Position numbers and translations under genes: made by a program
Source of the DNA: Haloplasmataceae bacterium
GTDB lineage: Bacteria > Bacillota_I > Bacilli_A > Haloplasmatales > Haloplasmataceae
Length of the DNA stretch: 64,000 bases
Assembly: GCA_029240795.1 (NCBI GenBank)
Contig: JARDZP010000005.1
Span: 1 to 64,000 of the forward strand
Direction: 5' to 3'
Shown here: piece after piece, positions 46,557-56,335 of the stretch
Position numbering within the stretch: position 1 is the first letter of the stretch
How the letters are laid out: each line of letters begins with the position of its first letter
The notes under the pieces: model-generated
Database searches by the model: none
What the model saw: only the letters and a program-made list of their open reading frames with translations
What the model was told of the DNA's origin: nothing

Positions 46557-47723
46557 ATGGATGAAAATATATTAGAAGTTAAAAATGTGAAAAAGTATTT
46601 CACTAAATCAGAAGGAATATTCGGCGGACGTAAGTTATATGTGAAAGCAGTCGATAATGTCAGTTTTTCAATAAAAAAAGGTGAAACATTTGGTCTTGTA
46701 GGAGAATCTGGGTGTGGTAAGTCAACACTAGGACGATCAATTATCAGATTATACGATATAACAGATGGTGAAATATTCTTCAAAGGTCAAAGAATTGCGA
46801 CTGGATCAATGTTAAATAAAAAAGCAAAAAAACATAAACCAGATAAAATTTTAATGACTAAAATGCAATTAATTTTTCAAGATCCATATGCTTCTTTAAA
46901 TCCAAGAATGACAGTTGCAGATATCATTTCTGAGCCTTTATTCATTGCAGATCGATTAAGCGGAGAAAAAAGTAGAAGAGTAAAACGAATTGCATTAGTT
47001 AAAAATAAATTAAAATTGGATATTTTGGAGTTAAATAAACAACAAAATACAGATGATATAGAAAAAATTAAAAAAATTAAAGATTTAAAACAAAAAGCTC
47101 ACGATGAAATTAATCGTGTTAGAGCCGAGTTTAATCCTAAAGAACGCGTGAACGAACTATTAAGTACGGTTGGGCTTAATCGTGAACATGCTAGTAGATA
47201 TCCACATGAATTTTCTGGTGGGCAACGCCAAAGAATTGGGATAGCTCGAGCATTAGCTGTTAATCCAGAATTTATTGTTTGTGATGAACCGATATCTGCA
47301 TTAGATGTTTCTATTCAAGCCCAAGTAATCAATTTGCTAGAAGAATTACAAGAAAAATTAGGTTTAACTTATTTATTTATTGCTCATGATTTATCAATGG
47401 TTAAACATATATCAGATAGAATAGCTGTTATGTACTTAGGTAAAATCGTTGAGGTAGCAAATAGTGATGAACTTTTTGAAAACACATTACATCCTTATAC
47501 AAAGGCGTTACTATCATCAGTTCCTGTACCTGATATAAATAAAGAAAAATTACATGAAAGACAAGTAATAGAAGGTGAAATACCTAGTCCATTAAATCCA
47601 CCTTCAGGATGTCGTTTTAGAACACGATGTAAATATGCAACAGAACGTTGCACATTAGAAGAACCATTACTTAAAGAACATGGTGAAGGGCATATAGTCG
47701 CGTGTCACCTATTAGATGAGTAG
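46557..47723 (+). CDS. oppF: Oligopeptide ABC importer ATPase OppF with helical insertion
   Basis: A 388-aa ATPase with Walker [28 protein letters not shown], signature [15 protein letters not shown] and [10 protein letters not shown]. It is about 60-80 residues longer than usual because of a highly charged, probably coiled-coil insertion at about 135-195 (for example [20 protein letters not shown]) between the Q-loop and the signature. The Cys-containing C-terminus ([15 protein letters not shown]) is kept. Starts three bases after oppD. Confidence 0.93.
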   Translation: MDENILEVKNVKKYFTKSEGIFGGRKLYVKAVDNVSFSIKKGETFGLVGESGCGKSTLGRSIIRLYDITDGEIFFKGQRIATGSMLNKKAKKHKPDKILMTKMQLIFQDPYASLNPRMTVADIISEPLFIADRLSGEKSRRVKRIALVKNKLKLDILELNKQQNTDDIEKIKKIKDLKQKAHDEINRVRAEFNPKERVNELLSTVGLNREHASRYPHEFSGGQRQRIGIARALAVNPEFIVCDEPISALDVSIQAQVINLLEELQEKLGLTYLFIAHDLSMVKHISDRIAVMYLGKIVEVANSDELFENTLHPYTKALLSSVPVPDINKEKLHERQVIEGEIPSPLNPPSGCRFRTRCKYATERCTLEEPLLKEHGEGHIVACHLLDE

Positions 47724-47779
47724 ACCACTTACCGAAAGGTAATTCTTATAAATTATTAATAATAAAGGGAGGAAATTTA

Positions 47780-49522
47780 ATGAAAAAGTTATTTATATTA
47801 TTAACTTTTGTACTTGGAGTATTTGTCCTTACAGCTTGTAAGACAACAACTACAAAGACTACAACTGGAAATACAACTGGAAATACTACTGGCACAACAA
47901 CTGTCACAACAACAGCTCCTGTTGTAAGTGATGGGTATTTAGTATTTTCCACACTATCAGATCCACAAACTTGGGATCCAAGTCATAATAGTGCTGCTGA
48001 TGGTGGACATATAATTAATAATATGTTTGAAGGTTTATATAGAGCTACAGCTACAGGTATTGAATTAGCTGGAGCAACTAGTGTTGATGTATCAACTGAC
48101 TTAAAAACATATACATTCCATTTAAGAGAAAATGCTAAATGGTCAAATGGTGAAGCAGTTACTGCAGGTGATTATAAATATTCATGGTTAAGAGTTATTG
48201 ACCCTGTTAAACCTTCAGAATACTCATTCATTATGTCTCCATATATCGTTGGTGCTGAAGCATACCTTAAAGGTACTGGAACAGCAGAACAAGTAGGAAT
48301 TGAAGTTGTTAATGACTTTACTCTTAAAGTAACTTTAATTAATCCAGTTCCATACTTTACTCAATTATTATCATTCTATACTTATCTACCTGTATATAGT
48401 GCTGATGGAAGTGCTTTAGCTGCTGGGTGGGAAAAGAGCGGTACAGTTGTAAGTAATGGTCCATTCAAATTTAAAGAATATGCGATTGGTTCTCATATTA
48501 CAATTGAAAAGAATGATCAATATTGGAATAAAGCTGATGTAAAAATTAAAGGTGTTAGATTTCAAATAATCGGGGAAGAAACTACAGCATTAAACGCTTA
48601 TAATCAAGGCGATGTACATGTTTTAGATTATGTTCCTCTAAATCAAATTACTGAATTGAATGCTACTAATCCAGACTTTGAAATTCAAGCTCAAATTGGT
48701 ACTTATTTCTACGTATTTAACATGGATGATGAAACAATTGGTACACCAGCTGGTGCAAACGGAAAGAAAATTCGTCAAGCATTATCAATGGCAATTGATC
48801 GTACATCTATCGTTGAAAATGTAACAAGAGGTGGACAAATTCCTGCTACTCAATTCGTTCCTGATACATTATCTTTCTCTGATGGTACTCCATGGACTGT
48901 AGATTATGGAATTAAAGCAACTGTACAAAAAGATGCTGCTAAACAATTACTTGCTGAAGCAGGTTATAGTACAGCTGAACAATTAAATAATTTAAGTAGA
49001 AAAATTAAATTAGGTTATAACTCAAGTGATGGAAATAATAAGATTGCGGTTGCTCTTCAAGCTATGTGGAAAGAAAACTTAGGATTAAATGTTTCTATTA
49101 CACAAGAAGACTGGGCAGTATTCCAAGATTCACGTAAATATGGTGATTATTCAATTGCTCGTCATGGTTGGTTAGGAGATTATCCAGATCCAAATACGAT
49201 GTTAGATTTATTTACATCATATTCAGGTAATAATGATTCACAATGGCGTTGGGAAAATGGTACAGGATTTGAACATGATACAGTATTAAATCCTGGTAAT
49301 AAAGCATTTGATGATGCTATTGAAGCAGCTATGACTGCAAGTGGTGCAGCTCGTGACAACTTCTTAAAAGAAGCTGAAAGAATTCTTGTTCAAGAAGAAG
49401 TCGCAGTATTACCTATTTACCATTACAACCGTCTACAATTAATTAACAGTAGTACTGTTGATGGTGTTGTAAGAACACAAATGGGACATTGGTGGTTTGG
49501 TGACGCTGAATTATTTGAATAG
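47780..49522 (+). CDS. oppA: Oligopeptide-binding lipoprotein OppA
   Basis: A 580-aa SBP family 5 lipoprotein. Lipobox VLTAC with Cys20, then a Thr-rich linker (21-48). DPQTWDPSHNSAADGGHIINNMFEGLY and YTFHLRENAKWSNGEAVTAGDYKYSW regions are typical, and the C-terminus is complete. GGGAGG precedes the ATG. A small hairpin (ttacc GAAA ggtaa, 47728-47741) lies in the 56-base gap after oppF and may tune relative expression. Main peptide-capture component of the operon. Confidence 0.95.
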   Translation: MKKLFILLTFVLGVFVLTACKTTTTKTTTGNTTGNTTGTTTVTTTAPVVSDGYLVFSTLSDPQTWDPSHNSAADGGHIINNMFEGLYRATATGIELAGATSVDVSTDLKTYTFHLRENAKWSNGEAVTAGDYKYSWLRVIDPVKPSEYSFIMSPYIVGAEAYLKGTGTAEQVGIEVVNDFTLKVTLINPVPYFTQLLSFYTYLPVYSADGSALAAGWEKSGTVVSNGPFKFKEYAIGSHITIEKNDQYWNKADVKIKGVRFQIIGEETTALNAYNQGDVHVLDYVPLNQITELNATNPDFEIQAQIGTYFYVFNMDDETIGTPAGANGKKIRQALSMAIDRTSIVENVTRGGQIPATQFVPDTLSFSDGTPWTVDYGIKATVQKDAAKQLLAEAGYSTAEQLNNLSRKIKLGYNSSDGNNKIAVALQAMWKENLGLNVSITQEDWAVFQDSRKYGDYSIARHGWLGDYPDPNTMLDLFTSYSGNNDSQWRWENGTGFEHDTVLNPGNKAFDDAIEAAMTASGAARDNFLKEAERILVQEEVAVLPIYHYNRLQLINSSTVDGVVRTQMGHWWFGDAELFE

Positions 49523-49566
49523 ATAGTTTACCTCACGGTGGTCGATTGAAGTAACTATATATTATA

Positions 49567-49611
49567 AAACTCTTATAGTAGGATTTTCTACTATAAGAGT
49601 TTTTTTATTTT
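49567..49611. terminator. Bidirectional terminator after oppA
   Basis: A 14-bp perfect stem (aaactcttatagta / tactataagagttt) with an 8-base loop and T tract; the convergent amidase gene ends in its right flank. Confidence 0.93.
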
Positions 49612-50093
49612 AATATTTTAATAAAATGCATTCTCGTTTTTTGTGGTTTATAATAGCTAATGTTTACTACATCTGGTGAATGTTGGGTGATTAGTGGAGA
49701 GCCATTAAAAAAAGCAGTTACAATAGCAACATGATTTATAACATTTTTCTTATTACGATAAAAAATAAGATCTCCATAGTTTAATTGATTTAGGTTATCT
49801 ACTTCAATAGCTCGTGGACCAACATCACTTTTTTGAGATCGACTTTTAATCGTATTGTATAAAGAATTTGATAAAACCCAACTGGGTGAATAAGTATGAT
49901 TTTCTGTATTATACCACCAGGGAGCAATATCATCTTTGACCATTTCTATACCTCCTGCTAATAAGCATTGGGATACGAAATTGGTACAGTCACCACCATC
50001 ATATTCATAAACTTTAAAATAACGATAATCAGGATTTGGATTTTCGTAATATTTAAATGCATAATTAACAGCTTTCTCGAAAGAATAACTCAT
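49605..50093 (-). CDS. Putative amidase-domain protein (Amidase_6 type)
   Basis: A 162-aa protein matching the papain-like putative amidase domain: YSFEKAVNYAFKYYENPNPD, then the nucleophile region GGDCTNFVSQCLLAGG (Cys about residue 36), APWWYN, the GDLIFYRN segment, and the catalytic His in INHVAIVTAF. No signal peptide or membrane segment is present, so it would act inside the cell that makes it. A sigma-K-like promoter lies upstream, hinting at mother-cell expression and a possible cortex or coat role. That role is an inference. Confidence 0.85.
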   Translation of the reverse strand: MSYSFEKAVNYAFKYYENPNPDYRYFKVYEYDGGDCTNFVSQCLLAGGIEMVKDDIAPWWYNTENHTYSPSWVLSNSLYNTIKSRSQKSDVGPRAIEVDNLNQLNYGDLIFYRNKKNVINHVAIVTAFFNGSPLITQHSPDVVNISYYKPQKTRMHFIKILK

Positions 50094-50120
50094 ATAAACA
50101 CCTTCCTTTAATCTTTAGTT

Positions 50121-50147
50121 TATATTATGTCAAAAAAATAATAACGT
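50121..50147 (-). promoter_or_regulatory. Putative sigma-K promoter of the amidase gene
   Basis: Minus strand: AC (50147-50146), 16 bases, then CATAATATA (50129-50121). This is the same AC-16-CATAnnnTA layout seen at 10451-10477. The start would fall about 20-25 bases before the start codon at 50093. A TTGACA overlaps here but has no -10 at the right distance. Confidence 0.5.
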
Positions 50148-50188
50148 TATCATATTGATTAGTTTCTTATTATAAGTTAGAATTAATT

Positions 50189-50263
50189 AAATTCGTATAT
50201 CCTCGATAATATGGTTCGAGAGTCTCTACCCCAAAACCTTAAAATTTGGGACTATGAATATGG
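50189..50263 (+). ncRNA. Guanine-type purine riboswitch aptamer
   Basis: The P1-P2-P3 three-way junction is clear. P2 pairs ctcga with tcgag around the loop taatatgg. The conserved junction AGTCTCTACC follows, then P3 pairs cccaaa with tttggg around accttaaaa. The 3' strand begins ACTATGA; the C of GACTATG is the specificity base for guanine (adenine riboswitches have U). P1 pairs attcgt with atgaat. It controls the guaA-guaB operon. Confidence 0.93.
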
Positions 50264-50290
50264 CTTTTTTTGTCATATTCGGAATAGTAG

Positions 50291-50315
50291 AGCATTCGTA
50301 CGAATGCTTTTTTTG
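50291..50315 (+). terminator. Riboswitch-controlled terminator before guaA
   Basis: An 8-bp perfect stem (agcattcg / cgaatgct) with a 2-base loop, followed by seven Ts. An alternative pairing of gaatatg (50255-50261) with catattc (50274-50280) competes with P1 of the aptamer and is a candidate antiterminator. Guanine binding is expected to stop transcription. Confidence 0.85.
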
Positions 50316-50334
50316 TTTTAGAAAGGAGAAATGT

Positions 50335-51873
50335 ATGCATTTAGATAAAATCATTGTTCTTGATTACGGTAGTCAATATAACCAACTAATCGCAAGAAGA
50401 ATTAGAGAATTTGGTGTTTTTAGTGAATTATTATCACATGAAATAAGTGCAACTGAAATTAAGAATATGCCAAATATCAAAGGGATTATTTTAAGCGGAG
50501 GCCCTAACAGTGTCTATGAAGAAAATTCATTTGGGATTGATTCAGAAATCCTTAATTTAGGAATTCCAATTTTGGGTATATGTTATGGGATGCAACTTAC
50601 AGTAGACCGACTTGGCGGTCATATTCAAAAAGCAAATCATCGTGAATATGGTAAGTCACCTATAACATTAGTAGAAGAAAATTCATTACTATTTTCTAAT
50701 TTGCCTAAGACACAAAATGTTTGGATGTCTCATGGTGATCAAGTCGTTACTTTACCAAGTGGGTTTAAAGTGTTAGCTAGTAGTGAAACTTGTCCTTACG
50801 CTGCCGTTAGTAATGAAAAAGAAATGATTTACGCTGTACAATTTCATCCTGAAGTAAGGCACACAGAATATGGAAATCAAATTTTAAATAACTTCGTTTT
50901 TAAAATTTGTGAATCAGAAGCCAATTGGAATATGGGAGAGTTTATCGATAAACAAATCGAGGTTATTAGAGAAACAGTCGGCGATAAAAAGGTATTATTA
51001 GGTTTAAGTGGTGGAGTTGATTCATCTGTTGCGGCCGTTTTAATTCATAAAGCAATTGGAAATAATTTATTCTGTATCTTTGTCGACCATGGTTTATTAA
51101 GAAAAGATGAAGCTAAGCAAGTAATGGAAACTTTTGCGAAAGGTTTTAATATTAATATTATTAAAGTTGATGCAAAAGTACGTTTCTTATCTAAACTAAA
51201 AGGTGTAAGTGACCCTGAACTCAAACGCAAAATCATCGGAAATGAATTTGTTTATGTATTTGATGAAGAATCAAAAAAACTAGGTGATTATGACTTTTTA
51301 GCACAAGGTACTTTATATACAGATATTGTTGAATCGGGTACTAAAACTGCACAAACAATCAAGTCACATCATAATGTGGGTGGTTTACCTAAAGAAATGA
51401 AATTTAAATTAATTGAACCACTAAAAACTTTATTTAAAGATGAAGTAAGAGCATTAGGTGAAAAATTAGGAATACCTCATGAAATTGTTTGGCGTCAACC
51501 ATTTCCAGGTCCTGGTTTAGGAATTAGAGTAATAGGTGATGTGACTGAAACAAAACTTTATTTGGTAAGAGAATCTGATGCTATCTTGAGAGAAGAAATT
51601 ATTAAAGCTAAATTAGAAAATGATGTGTGGCAGTATTTTACTGTTTTATCTAATATTCAAACAGTAGGGGTAATGGGTGACCAAAGAACTTACGATTATA
51701 CAATTGGTATTAGAGCTGTAACTTCAATCGACGGAATGACAGCTGATTGGGCAAGATTACCTTGGGAAGTCTTAGATAAAATATCACGTCGTATTGTTAA
51801 TGAAGTTAAAGGAATCAATCGTGTCGTCTATGACATTACCTCTAAACCACCAGCAACAATAGAATGGGAATAA
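50335..51873 (+). CDS. guaA: GMP synthase (glutamine-hydrolysing)
   Basis: A 512-aa two-domain enzyme that amidates XMP to GMP. The class I glutaminase has [10 protein letters not shown], the nucleophile in GICYGMQL and HPEV (His and Glu). The ATP-PPase has the PP-loop [16 protein letters not shown], and the C-terminal dimerisation domain has [15 protein letters not shown] and the ending KPPATIEWE. The ATG at 50335 follows AAAGGAG; an in-frame ATG at 50254 lies inside the riboswitch and is rejected. Controlled by the upstream guanine riboswitch. Confidence 0.97.
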   Translation: MHLDKIIVLDYGSQYNQLIARRIREFGVFSELLSHEISATEIKNMPNIKGIILSGGPNSVYEENSFGIDSEILNLGIPILGICYGMQLTVDRLGGHIQKANHREYGKSPITLVEENSLLFSNLPKTQNVWMSHGDQVVTLPSGFKVLASSETCPYAAVSNEKEMIYAVQFHPEVRHTEYGNQILNNFVFKICESEANWNMGEFIDKQIEVIRETVGDKKVLLGLSGGVDSSVAAVLIHKAIGNNLFCIFVDHGLLRKDEAKQVMETFAKGFNINIIKVDAKVRFLSKLKGVSDPELKRKIIGNEFVYVFDEESKKLGDYDFLAQGTLYTDIVESGTKTAQTIKSHHNVGGLPKEMKFKLIEPLKTLFKDEVRALGEKLGIPHEIVWRQPFPGPGLGIRVIGDVTETKLYLVRESDAILREEIIKAKLENDVWQYFTVLSNIQTVGVMGDQRTYDYTIGIRAVTSIDGMTADWARLPWEVLDKISRRIVNEVKGINRVVYDITSKPPATIEWE

Positions 51874-51888
51874 GAAAGGAGAAGAAAG

Positions 51889-53358
51889 ATGAGTTTACAT
51901 GGAAAATTAGTACAAGAAGGATATACATTTGATGATGTTCTATTAATACCTCAAAAATCTGAAGTATTACCATCACAAGTAAATTTATCCACTTTTCTAA
52001 CAAATAAAATTAAATTACAAATACCTATTTCAAGTAGCGCTATGGATACAGTTACTGAAGCAGAATTAGCAATTGCGTTAGCTAGACTTGGAGGAATAGG
52101 TTTTATTCATAAAAATCTTACTATTGAAGAACAAGCTAAATTAGTTAAAAAGGTTAAGTTAAGTGAAAATGGGATGATTACCGATCCAGTCACTTTAACT
52201 AAAGAACAAACTTTAGAAGATGCTAATCATTTAATGGGTTATTATCGTATTTCTGGTTTACCTGTTATTAAAGAAGACGGAACCTTAATTGGTATTTTAA
52301 CTAATCGAGATTTAAAATATCGCGAAGATTTGTCAACACCAGTAATTGATGCGATGACTAAAGAAAATCTAATAACAGCTAAAGAAGGTACGTCTTTAGA
52401 AGAAGCAAAAGCTATTTTACTTAAACATCGTATTGAGAAATTACCTATAGTTGATGAATGTTATAAACTAAAAGGCTTAATTACAATAAAAGACATTGAT
52501 AAAGCGAAAGCATTTCCTAATGCGGCCAAAGATGATTTAGGAAGATTACTTTGCGGTGCAGCTGTAGGTGTTACCGAAGATACATTAGTAAGAGTTAAAG
52601 CTCTTGTTGATGCAGGAGTGGATGTCATTACAGTTGATTCAGCTCACGGACACTCACAAGGAGTTATAAATACAGTTAAAATAATAAAAAATAATTATCC
52701 TGATTTACAAGTGATTGGTGGTAATATTGTCACAAAAGAAGCAGCGGTCGCATTAATAGAAGCTGGTGCTGATTGTGTGAAGGTTGGTATTGGTCCTGGT
52801 TCGATTTGTACAACAAGAGTTGTGGCAGGTATCGGAGTACCACAAATTACTGCTGTTAATGATGTATATGAAGTATGTAAATCACTTCATGTAAGAGTGA
52901 TTGCTGATGGTGGAATTAAATATAGTGGAGATATCGTTAAAGCAATCGCGGCTGGCGCAGATTTAGTAATGCTTGGTAGTTTACTCGCAGGTACTGAAGA
53001 AGCACCAGGTGAAGAAATCATCTATAATGGTCGCAGATATAAAATCTATCAAGGAATGGGCTCTCTTGCAGCGATGAAACGGGGTTCAAGTGACCGTTAT
53101 TTCCAAGGTGGTAAAAAAGAAGCTAAAAAATTAGTGCCTGAAGGAATTGAAGGTCGTGTTCCATATAAAGGTAAATTAGAAGATGTCATTTATCAACTTT
53201 GTGGTGGAATAAGAGCTGGAATGGGGTATTGTGGTACAGGTACAATCGAAGATTTAAAATTAAACGGAAAATTTATTAAAATCACAAATGCCGGTTTAGT
53301 TGAATCACATCCTCATGATGTTGAATTAACTGCTGCTGCACCTAATTATTCAAAATAA
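51889..53358 (+). CDS. guaB: Inosine-5'-monophosphate dehydrogenase
   Basis: A 489-aa enzyme oxidising IMP to XMP, the substrate of GuaA. The barrel contains [17 protein letters not shown], the catalytic loop [13 protein letters not shown] (Cys about residue 305), [11 protein letters not shown] and the flap [10 protein letters not shown]. Two CBS domains are inserted at about 95-205. It is 15 bases after guaA with AAAGGAG, one operon. Length matches B. subtilis GuaB. Confidence 0.97.
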   Translation: MSLHGKLVQEGYTFDDVLLIPQKSEVLPSQVNLSTFLTNKIKLQIPISSSAMDTVTEAELAIALARLGGIGFIHKNLTIEEQAKLVKKVKLSENGMITDPVTLTKEQTLEDANHLMGYYRISGLPVIKEDGTLIGILTNRDLKYREDLSTPVIDAMTKENLITAKEGTSLEEAKAILLKHRIEKLPIVDECYKLKGLITIKDIDKAKAFPNAAKDDLGRLLCGAAVGVTEDTLVRVKALVDAGVDVITVDSAHGHSQGVINTVKIIKNNYPDLQVIGGNIVTKEAAVALIEAGADCVKVGIGPGSICTTRVVAGIGVPQITAVNDVYEVCKSLHVRVIADGGIKYSGDIVKAIAAGADLVMLGSLLAGTEEAPGEEIIYNGRRYKIYQGMGSLAAMKRGSSDRYFQGGKKEAKKLVPEGIEGRVPYKGKLEDVIYQLCGGIRAGMGYCGTGTIEDLKLNGKFIKITNAGLVESHPHDVELTAAAPNYSK

Positions 53359-53373
53359 TATTTATATAATAAT

Positions 53374-53411
53374 AAAAACGTAAAGAATTTCTTTTTTACG
53401 TTTTTTTTTTA
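53374..53411 (+). terminator. Terminator of guaAB
   Basis: A stem of about 11 bp (aaaaacgtaaa / tttacgttttt) with a 10-base loop and a run of more than ten Ts. Confidence 0.88.
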
Positions 53412-53491
53412 AAATTACCTTCTTTTGGATTGTATAACACTATAAAAGCAATGAAGACTAAAAAAGATAACGATTAAAAGAAGGTGTATTT

Positions 53492-53971
53492 ATGGGTTAT
53501 TTTATCTTTGTAATTGCTGTTGTCATTTTATTATGGTACATTGCTCAAGAATCCAAACGGAAAGATATAAAACTTAAAAAAATGAATAATAATGAAATTA
53601 GAAGAAAATATGAAGATCGAATTGTTAAAAACGAAGCAAATCGTAGAAATAATGAAATCGGAAAAATTTATAGTACAGAATTTGCTGAACAAGATTATTT
53701 AGATGATAATTTTAAAAATAAAACGCATGACGATATTGAGCAATTAAATTTTATGTTGCCAAAAGATATTAATACGGTGGGTAAATTACAAGCTACTCAA
53801 CATAATGAGATGGACCGCATTGATGATGAAAGAGATGACCACTATTATCGAAAAAGTATTCAAAATCCTGAAAAAAGAATGGATGCTGTAGAACAAGTAT
53901 TAAAAGAAGCCTACAAGGATGAAAAAAGGGCTGATCAAGATTTAGGTGGAAGTATTGATCATGACATTTAA
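53492..53971 (+). CDS. Hypothetical single-span membrane protein
   Basis: Not recognised. The 159-aa product has an N-terminal membrane helix (YFIFVIAVVILLWYIA, about 3-18) without a lipobox, then about 140 residues of very charged, Asn/Asp/Lys/Arg-rich sequence likely to be cytoplasmic and partly coiled or disordered. The ATG follows GAAGGTG. It has terminators on both sides and so its own transcript, although no confident promoter is seen. No functional guess is justified. Confidence 0.75.
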   Translation: MGYFIFVIAVVILLWYIAQESKRKDIKLKKMNNNEIRRKYEDRIVKNEANRRNNEIGKIYSTEFAEQDYLDDNFKNKTHDDIEQLNFMLPKDINTVGKLQATQHNEMDRIDDERDDHYYRKSIQNPEKRMDAVEQVLKEAYKDEKRADQDLGGSIDHDI

Positions 53972-54008
53972 ATATAAAGTCCAGCATAAAAACAAATGTT
54001 AATAAAGG

Positions 54009-54045
54009 AAAAGTAGAGTTTCACTATGAATCTCTACTTTTTATA
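54009..54045 (+). terminator. Terminator after the hypothetical membrane protein
   Basis: A 10-bp perfect stem (aaaagtagag / ctctactttt) with a 13-base loop and Ts. Confidence 0.85.
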
Positions 54046-54297
54046 TTTTGTTAAGTAAAAGATTAAATAAACATAATGACTTGATGCTGGTAGAGATTAT
54101 TTGTTTTTACACGCTTTAGAATAAAATTGTATAATCAAAGGTCACAATGCCTGCATAGACTCCAAATGAAATTCATATTTAAATATTGATAAAAACTAGT
54201 AGTAAAAAATAATATATGATCGTACATTAAAAATATCATAACATACCAACACAATCTTCAAATGGTTTATCTTGACATATTCCCATTTTTTATTTGA

Positions 54298-54561
54298 ATA
54301 AGAATAAAAAGTAAGGTATGTCTATTCAAAGAAGAGTGTGGATACAATAATAAACAAAAAGGTAGGACTTATACAATAACACTAAAAAAAATAGTGTACA
54401 TGAAGAAACAAGAAACAGAGGAGTTTAAAGAGTTAGCTAAGAAACAATATATGATAGAAGCTAAGAACTCTGAACTCAAAAATAGCCATGGATTTAAAAA
54501 GTGTAATTCCAATGGCCTTTTTGGCATGCAGATACAAGCTGCCACAACGATATTTGTGTAA
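54298..54561 (+). pseudogene. 3' relic of an IS1182-type transposase
   Basis: The gap 53972-54802 has no intact gene. In this frame the sequence contains CLFKEECGYNNKQKGRTYTI, then RYKIEAKNSELK-like QYMIEAKNSELKNSHGF and NGLFGMQIQAATTIFV, the typical C-terminus of IS1182-family transposases (Cys motif, then YxIEAKNSELKxxHG and GLxGMxxQxA). An in-frame stop at 54295 cuts it off, leaving about 87 codons and no DDE domain. A composite hairpin follows at 54537-54595. The relic lies directly upstream of the hut operon. Confidence 0.8.
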
Positions 54562-54595
54562 AAGAGACCGCTTATTCAGCAGTCTCGTGGCAGCT
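54537..54595 (+). repeat. Composite hairpin at the end of the transposase relic
   Basis: Outer stem agctgccac (54537-54545) with gtggcagct (54587-54595) and inner stem gagac (54564-54568) with gtctc (54582-54586). It overlaps the relic's last codons and may be the IS end or its terminator. Confidence 0.5.
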
Positions 54596-54763
54596 ACTCT
54601 TTTTACTTTTTCTGTGTTCGAATTGAAAACATCTACTAAAAGACTTGGTTTAAGAATATAGTTAAAATGGATCATGATTACTCATTATTTTATCATTTTA
54701 TTAATATAATTATATAGTGAGTAGATTCGACAATTTTCTACAAAAATTTAAGTGAAAGTAAAG

Positions 54764-54769
54764 TATAAT
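54764..54769 (+). promoter_or_regulatory. -10 element of the hut operon
   Basis: A perfect TATAAT 33 bases before the hutH start, without a recognisable -35 at 16-18 bases, so the promoter may be weak or need activation. Confidence 0.5.
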
Positions 54770-54772
54770 TGG

Positions 54773-54787
54773 ATGGAAACGCTTACC
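54773..54787 (+). promoter_or_regulatory. Catabolite-responsive element (cre) of the hut operon
   Basis: ATGGAAACGCTTACC matches the CcpA site consensus WTGNAANCGNWNNCW at all but the last position. It lies just downstream of the TATAAT, around +1 to +12, where CcpA binding would block transcription. This is the only convincing cre I found in the window. Confidence 0.75.
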
Positions 54788-54802
54788 TTAGGGAGGTAAA
54801 AA

Positions 54803-56323
54803 ATGCTTTTTTTAGATGGAAATAGCTTAAATTTAGATGACTTTATCAAAGTAGTGAGGTACAAAGAAAAAGTTGAATTAAGTAAAATTTCACGTCAAAA
54901 GGTTAATGATGCCAGGAAAGTTATTGACAAAATTGTGAATGAAGAATTAATCGTTTATGGAGTGAACACTGGTTTTGGTAAACTAGCTAATGTGGTTATT
55001 AGTAAAGATGACGTATGTAAATTGCAAGAAAATTTACTTAAGTCACATGCATGTGGTATAGGAGAATTATTTAATGAAGAAGTCGTTCGAGGGATCATGC
55101 TTTTAAGGATTAACGCTTTAGCGAAGGGCTTTTCTGGTATTCGGTTAAGTACCATTGAAAAACTAATTACTTTTTTAAATGACAATATTATTCCTTGTAT
55201 ACCTGAAAAAGGATCACTTGGCGCTAGTGGTGACTTAGCACCACTATCACACATGGCCTTAGCCCTTTTAGGTTTAGGCGAAGTTATTTATCAAGGAGAA
55301 ATAATGAGTGCTGCTATTGCTTTAAAGTTAGCCGGAATTAAACCGGTTGATAAACTTATGGCTAAAGAGGGTTTATCACTCATTAATGGTACTCAAGTTA
55401 TGACATCAGTTGGAGCGATTACGACATATGATGCTATTCAACTTTCAAAAACTTTAGATATCGCCGGGTCTTTGACGATGGAGGCTCTTTATGGAATTAA
55501 AGATGCATTTAATCTAGAAGTGCATCATACTAGACCACATTTAGGGCAAATTGATTGTGCTAAAAACATTTTGAAATTAGTTGAAAATAGTCAGTTTATA
55601 ACGAAACAAGGTGAAAAACGGGTTCAAGACCCCTATTCTATTCGTTGTATACCACAAGTTCATGGAGCGAGTAAAGACGCACTGATGTATGTTAAAGATA
55701 AGATTGAAATAGAAATGAATTCAGCTACTGATAATCCATTAATAATCGGAGATCAGGTTATTTCATGTGGCAATTTTCATGGTCAACCCATGGCACTTAG
55801 TTTTGATTATTTGAAAATAGCGATTGCTGAAATGGCCAATATCTCAGAAAGACGGATTGAAAGATTAGTAAATCCGCAATTAAGTGAAGGATTACCAGCA
55901 TTTTTAGTTTTAAATAAAGGATTAAACTCAGGTTTTATGATTATGCAGTATACTGCTGCTTCGTTGGTGAGTGAAAATAAAGTCATAGCCCACCCTGCTA
56001 GTGTTGATTCTATTCCTTCTAGCGCAAACCAAGAAGATCATGTTTCAATGGGAACAATAGCGTCTCGAGGTGCAAGGGATATATTTAACAATGCTCGAAT
56101 TGTTATCGCAATTGAATTAATGACTAGTTGCCAAGCAATTGATTTAAGAGAAAAAAAACAATTAGGAAATGGAACAATTGAAGCATATCATGTTATTCGC
56201 AACTATATTAATTTTATTGACGAAGATGTCATTATGTATCCACTTATTAATCAAATAGAAGAACTCATTAAAAGTGAAATAGTTTTAAAAGCAGTTGAAA
56301 ATAAAATTGGAATGTTAAATTGA
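54803..56323 (+). CDS. hutH: Histidine ammonia-lyase
   Basis: A 506-aa enzyme deaminating histidine to urocanate. The MIO cofactor forms from Ala-Ser-Gly in KGSLGASGDLAPLSHMAL (about residues 140-145). YGVNTGFGKLA near the N-terminus, and QDPYSIRCIPQVHGASKDAL and SANQEDHVSMG later, are canonical. GGGAGG precedes the ATG. First gene of hutH-hutU-ftcD-hutI-fchA, under a cre site, so it is likely repressed when sugars are available. No hutP-like antiterminator gene is seen. Confidence 0.96.
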   Translation: MLFLDGNSLNLDDFIKVVRYKEKVELSKISRQKVNDARKVIDKIVNEELIVYGVNTGFGKLANVVISKDDVCKLQENLLKSHACGIGELFNEEVVRGIMLLRINALAKGFSGIRLSTIEKLITFLNDNIIPCIPEKGSLGASGDLAPLSHMALALLGLGEVIYQGEIMSAAIALKLAGIKPVDKLMAKEGLSLINGTQVMTSVGAITTYDAIQLSKTLDIAGSLTMEALYGIKDAFNLEVHHTRPHLGQIDCAKNILKLVENSQFITKQGEKRVQDPYSIRCIPQVHGASKDALMYVKDKIEIEMNSATDNPLIIGDQVISCGNFHGQPMALSFDYLKIAIAEMANISERRIERLVNPQLSEGLPAFLVLNKGLNSGFMIMQYTAASLVSENKVIAHPASVDSIPSSANQEDHVSMGTIASRGARDIFNNARIVIAIELMTSCQAIDLREKKQLGNGTIEAYHVIRNYINFIDEDVIMYPLINQIEELIKSEIVLKAVENKIGMLN

Positions 56324-56335
56324 AAGGGTGATAGT

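Noticed and set aside
53793-54675. Minus-strand frames in 53793-53987 and 54433-54675
   Set aside because: The first is antisense to the charged tail of the 53492 gene. The second is antisense to the transposase relic and contains the hairpin.
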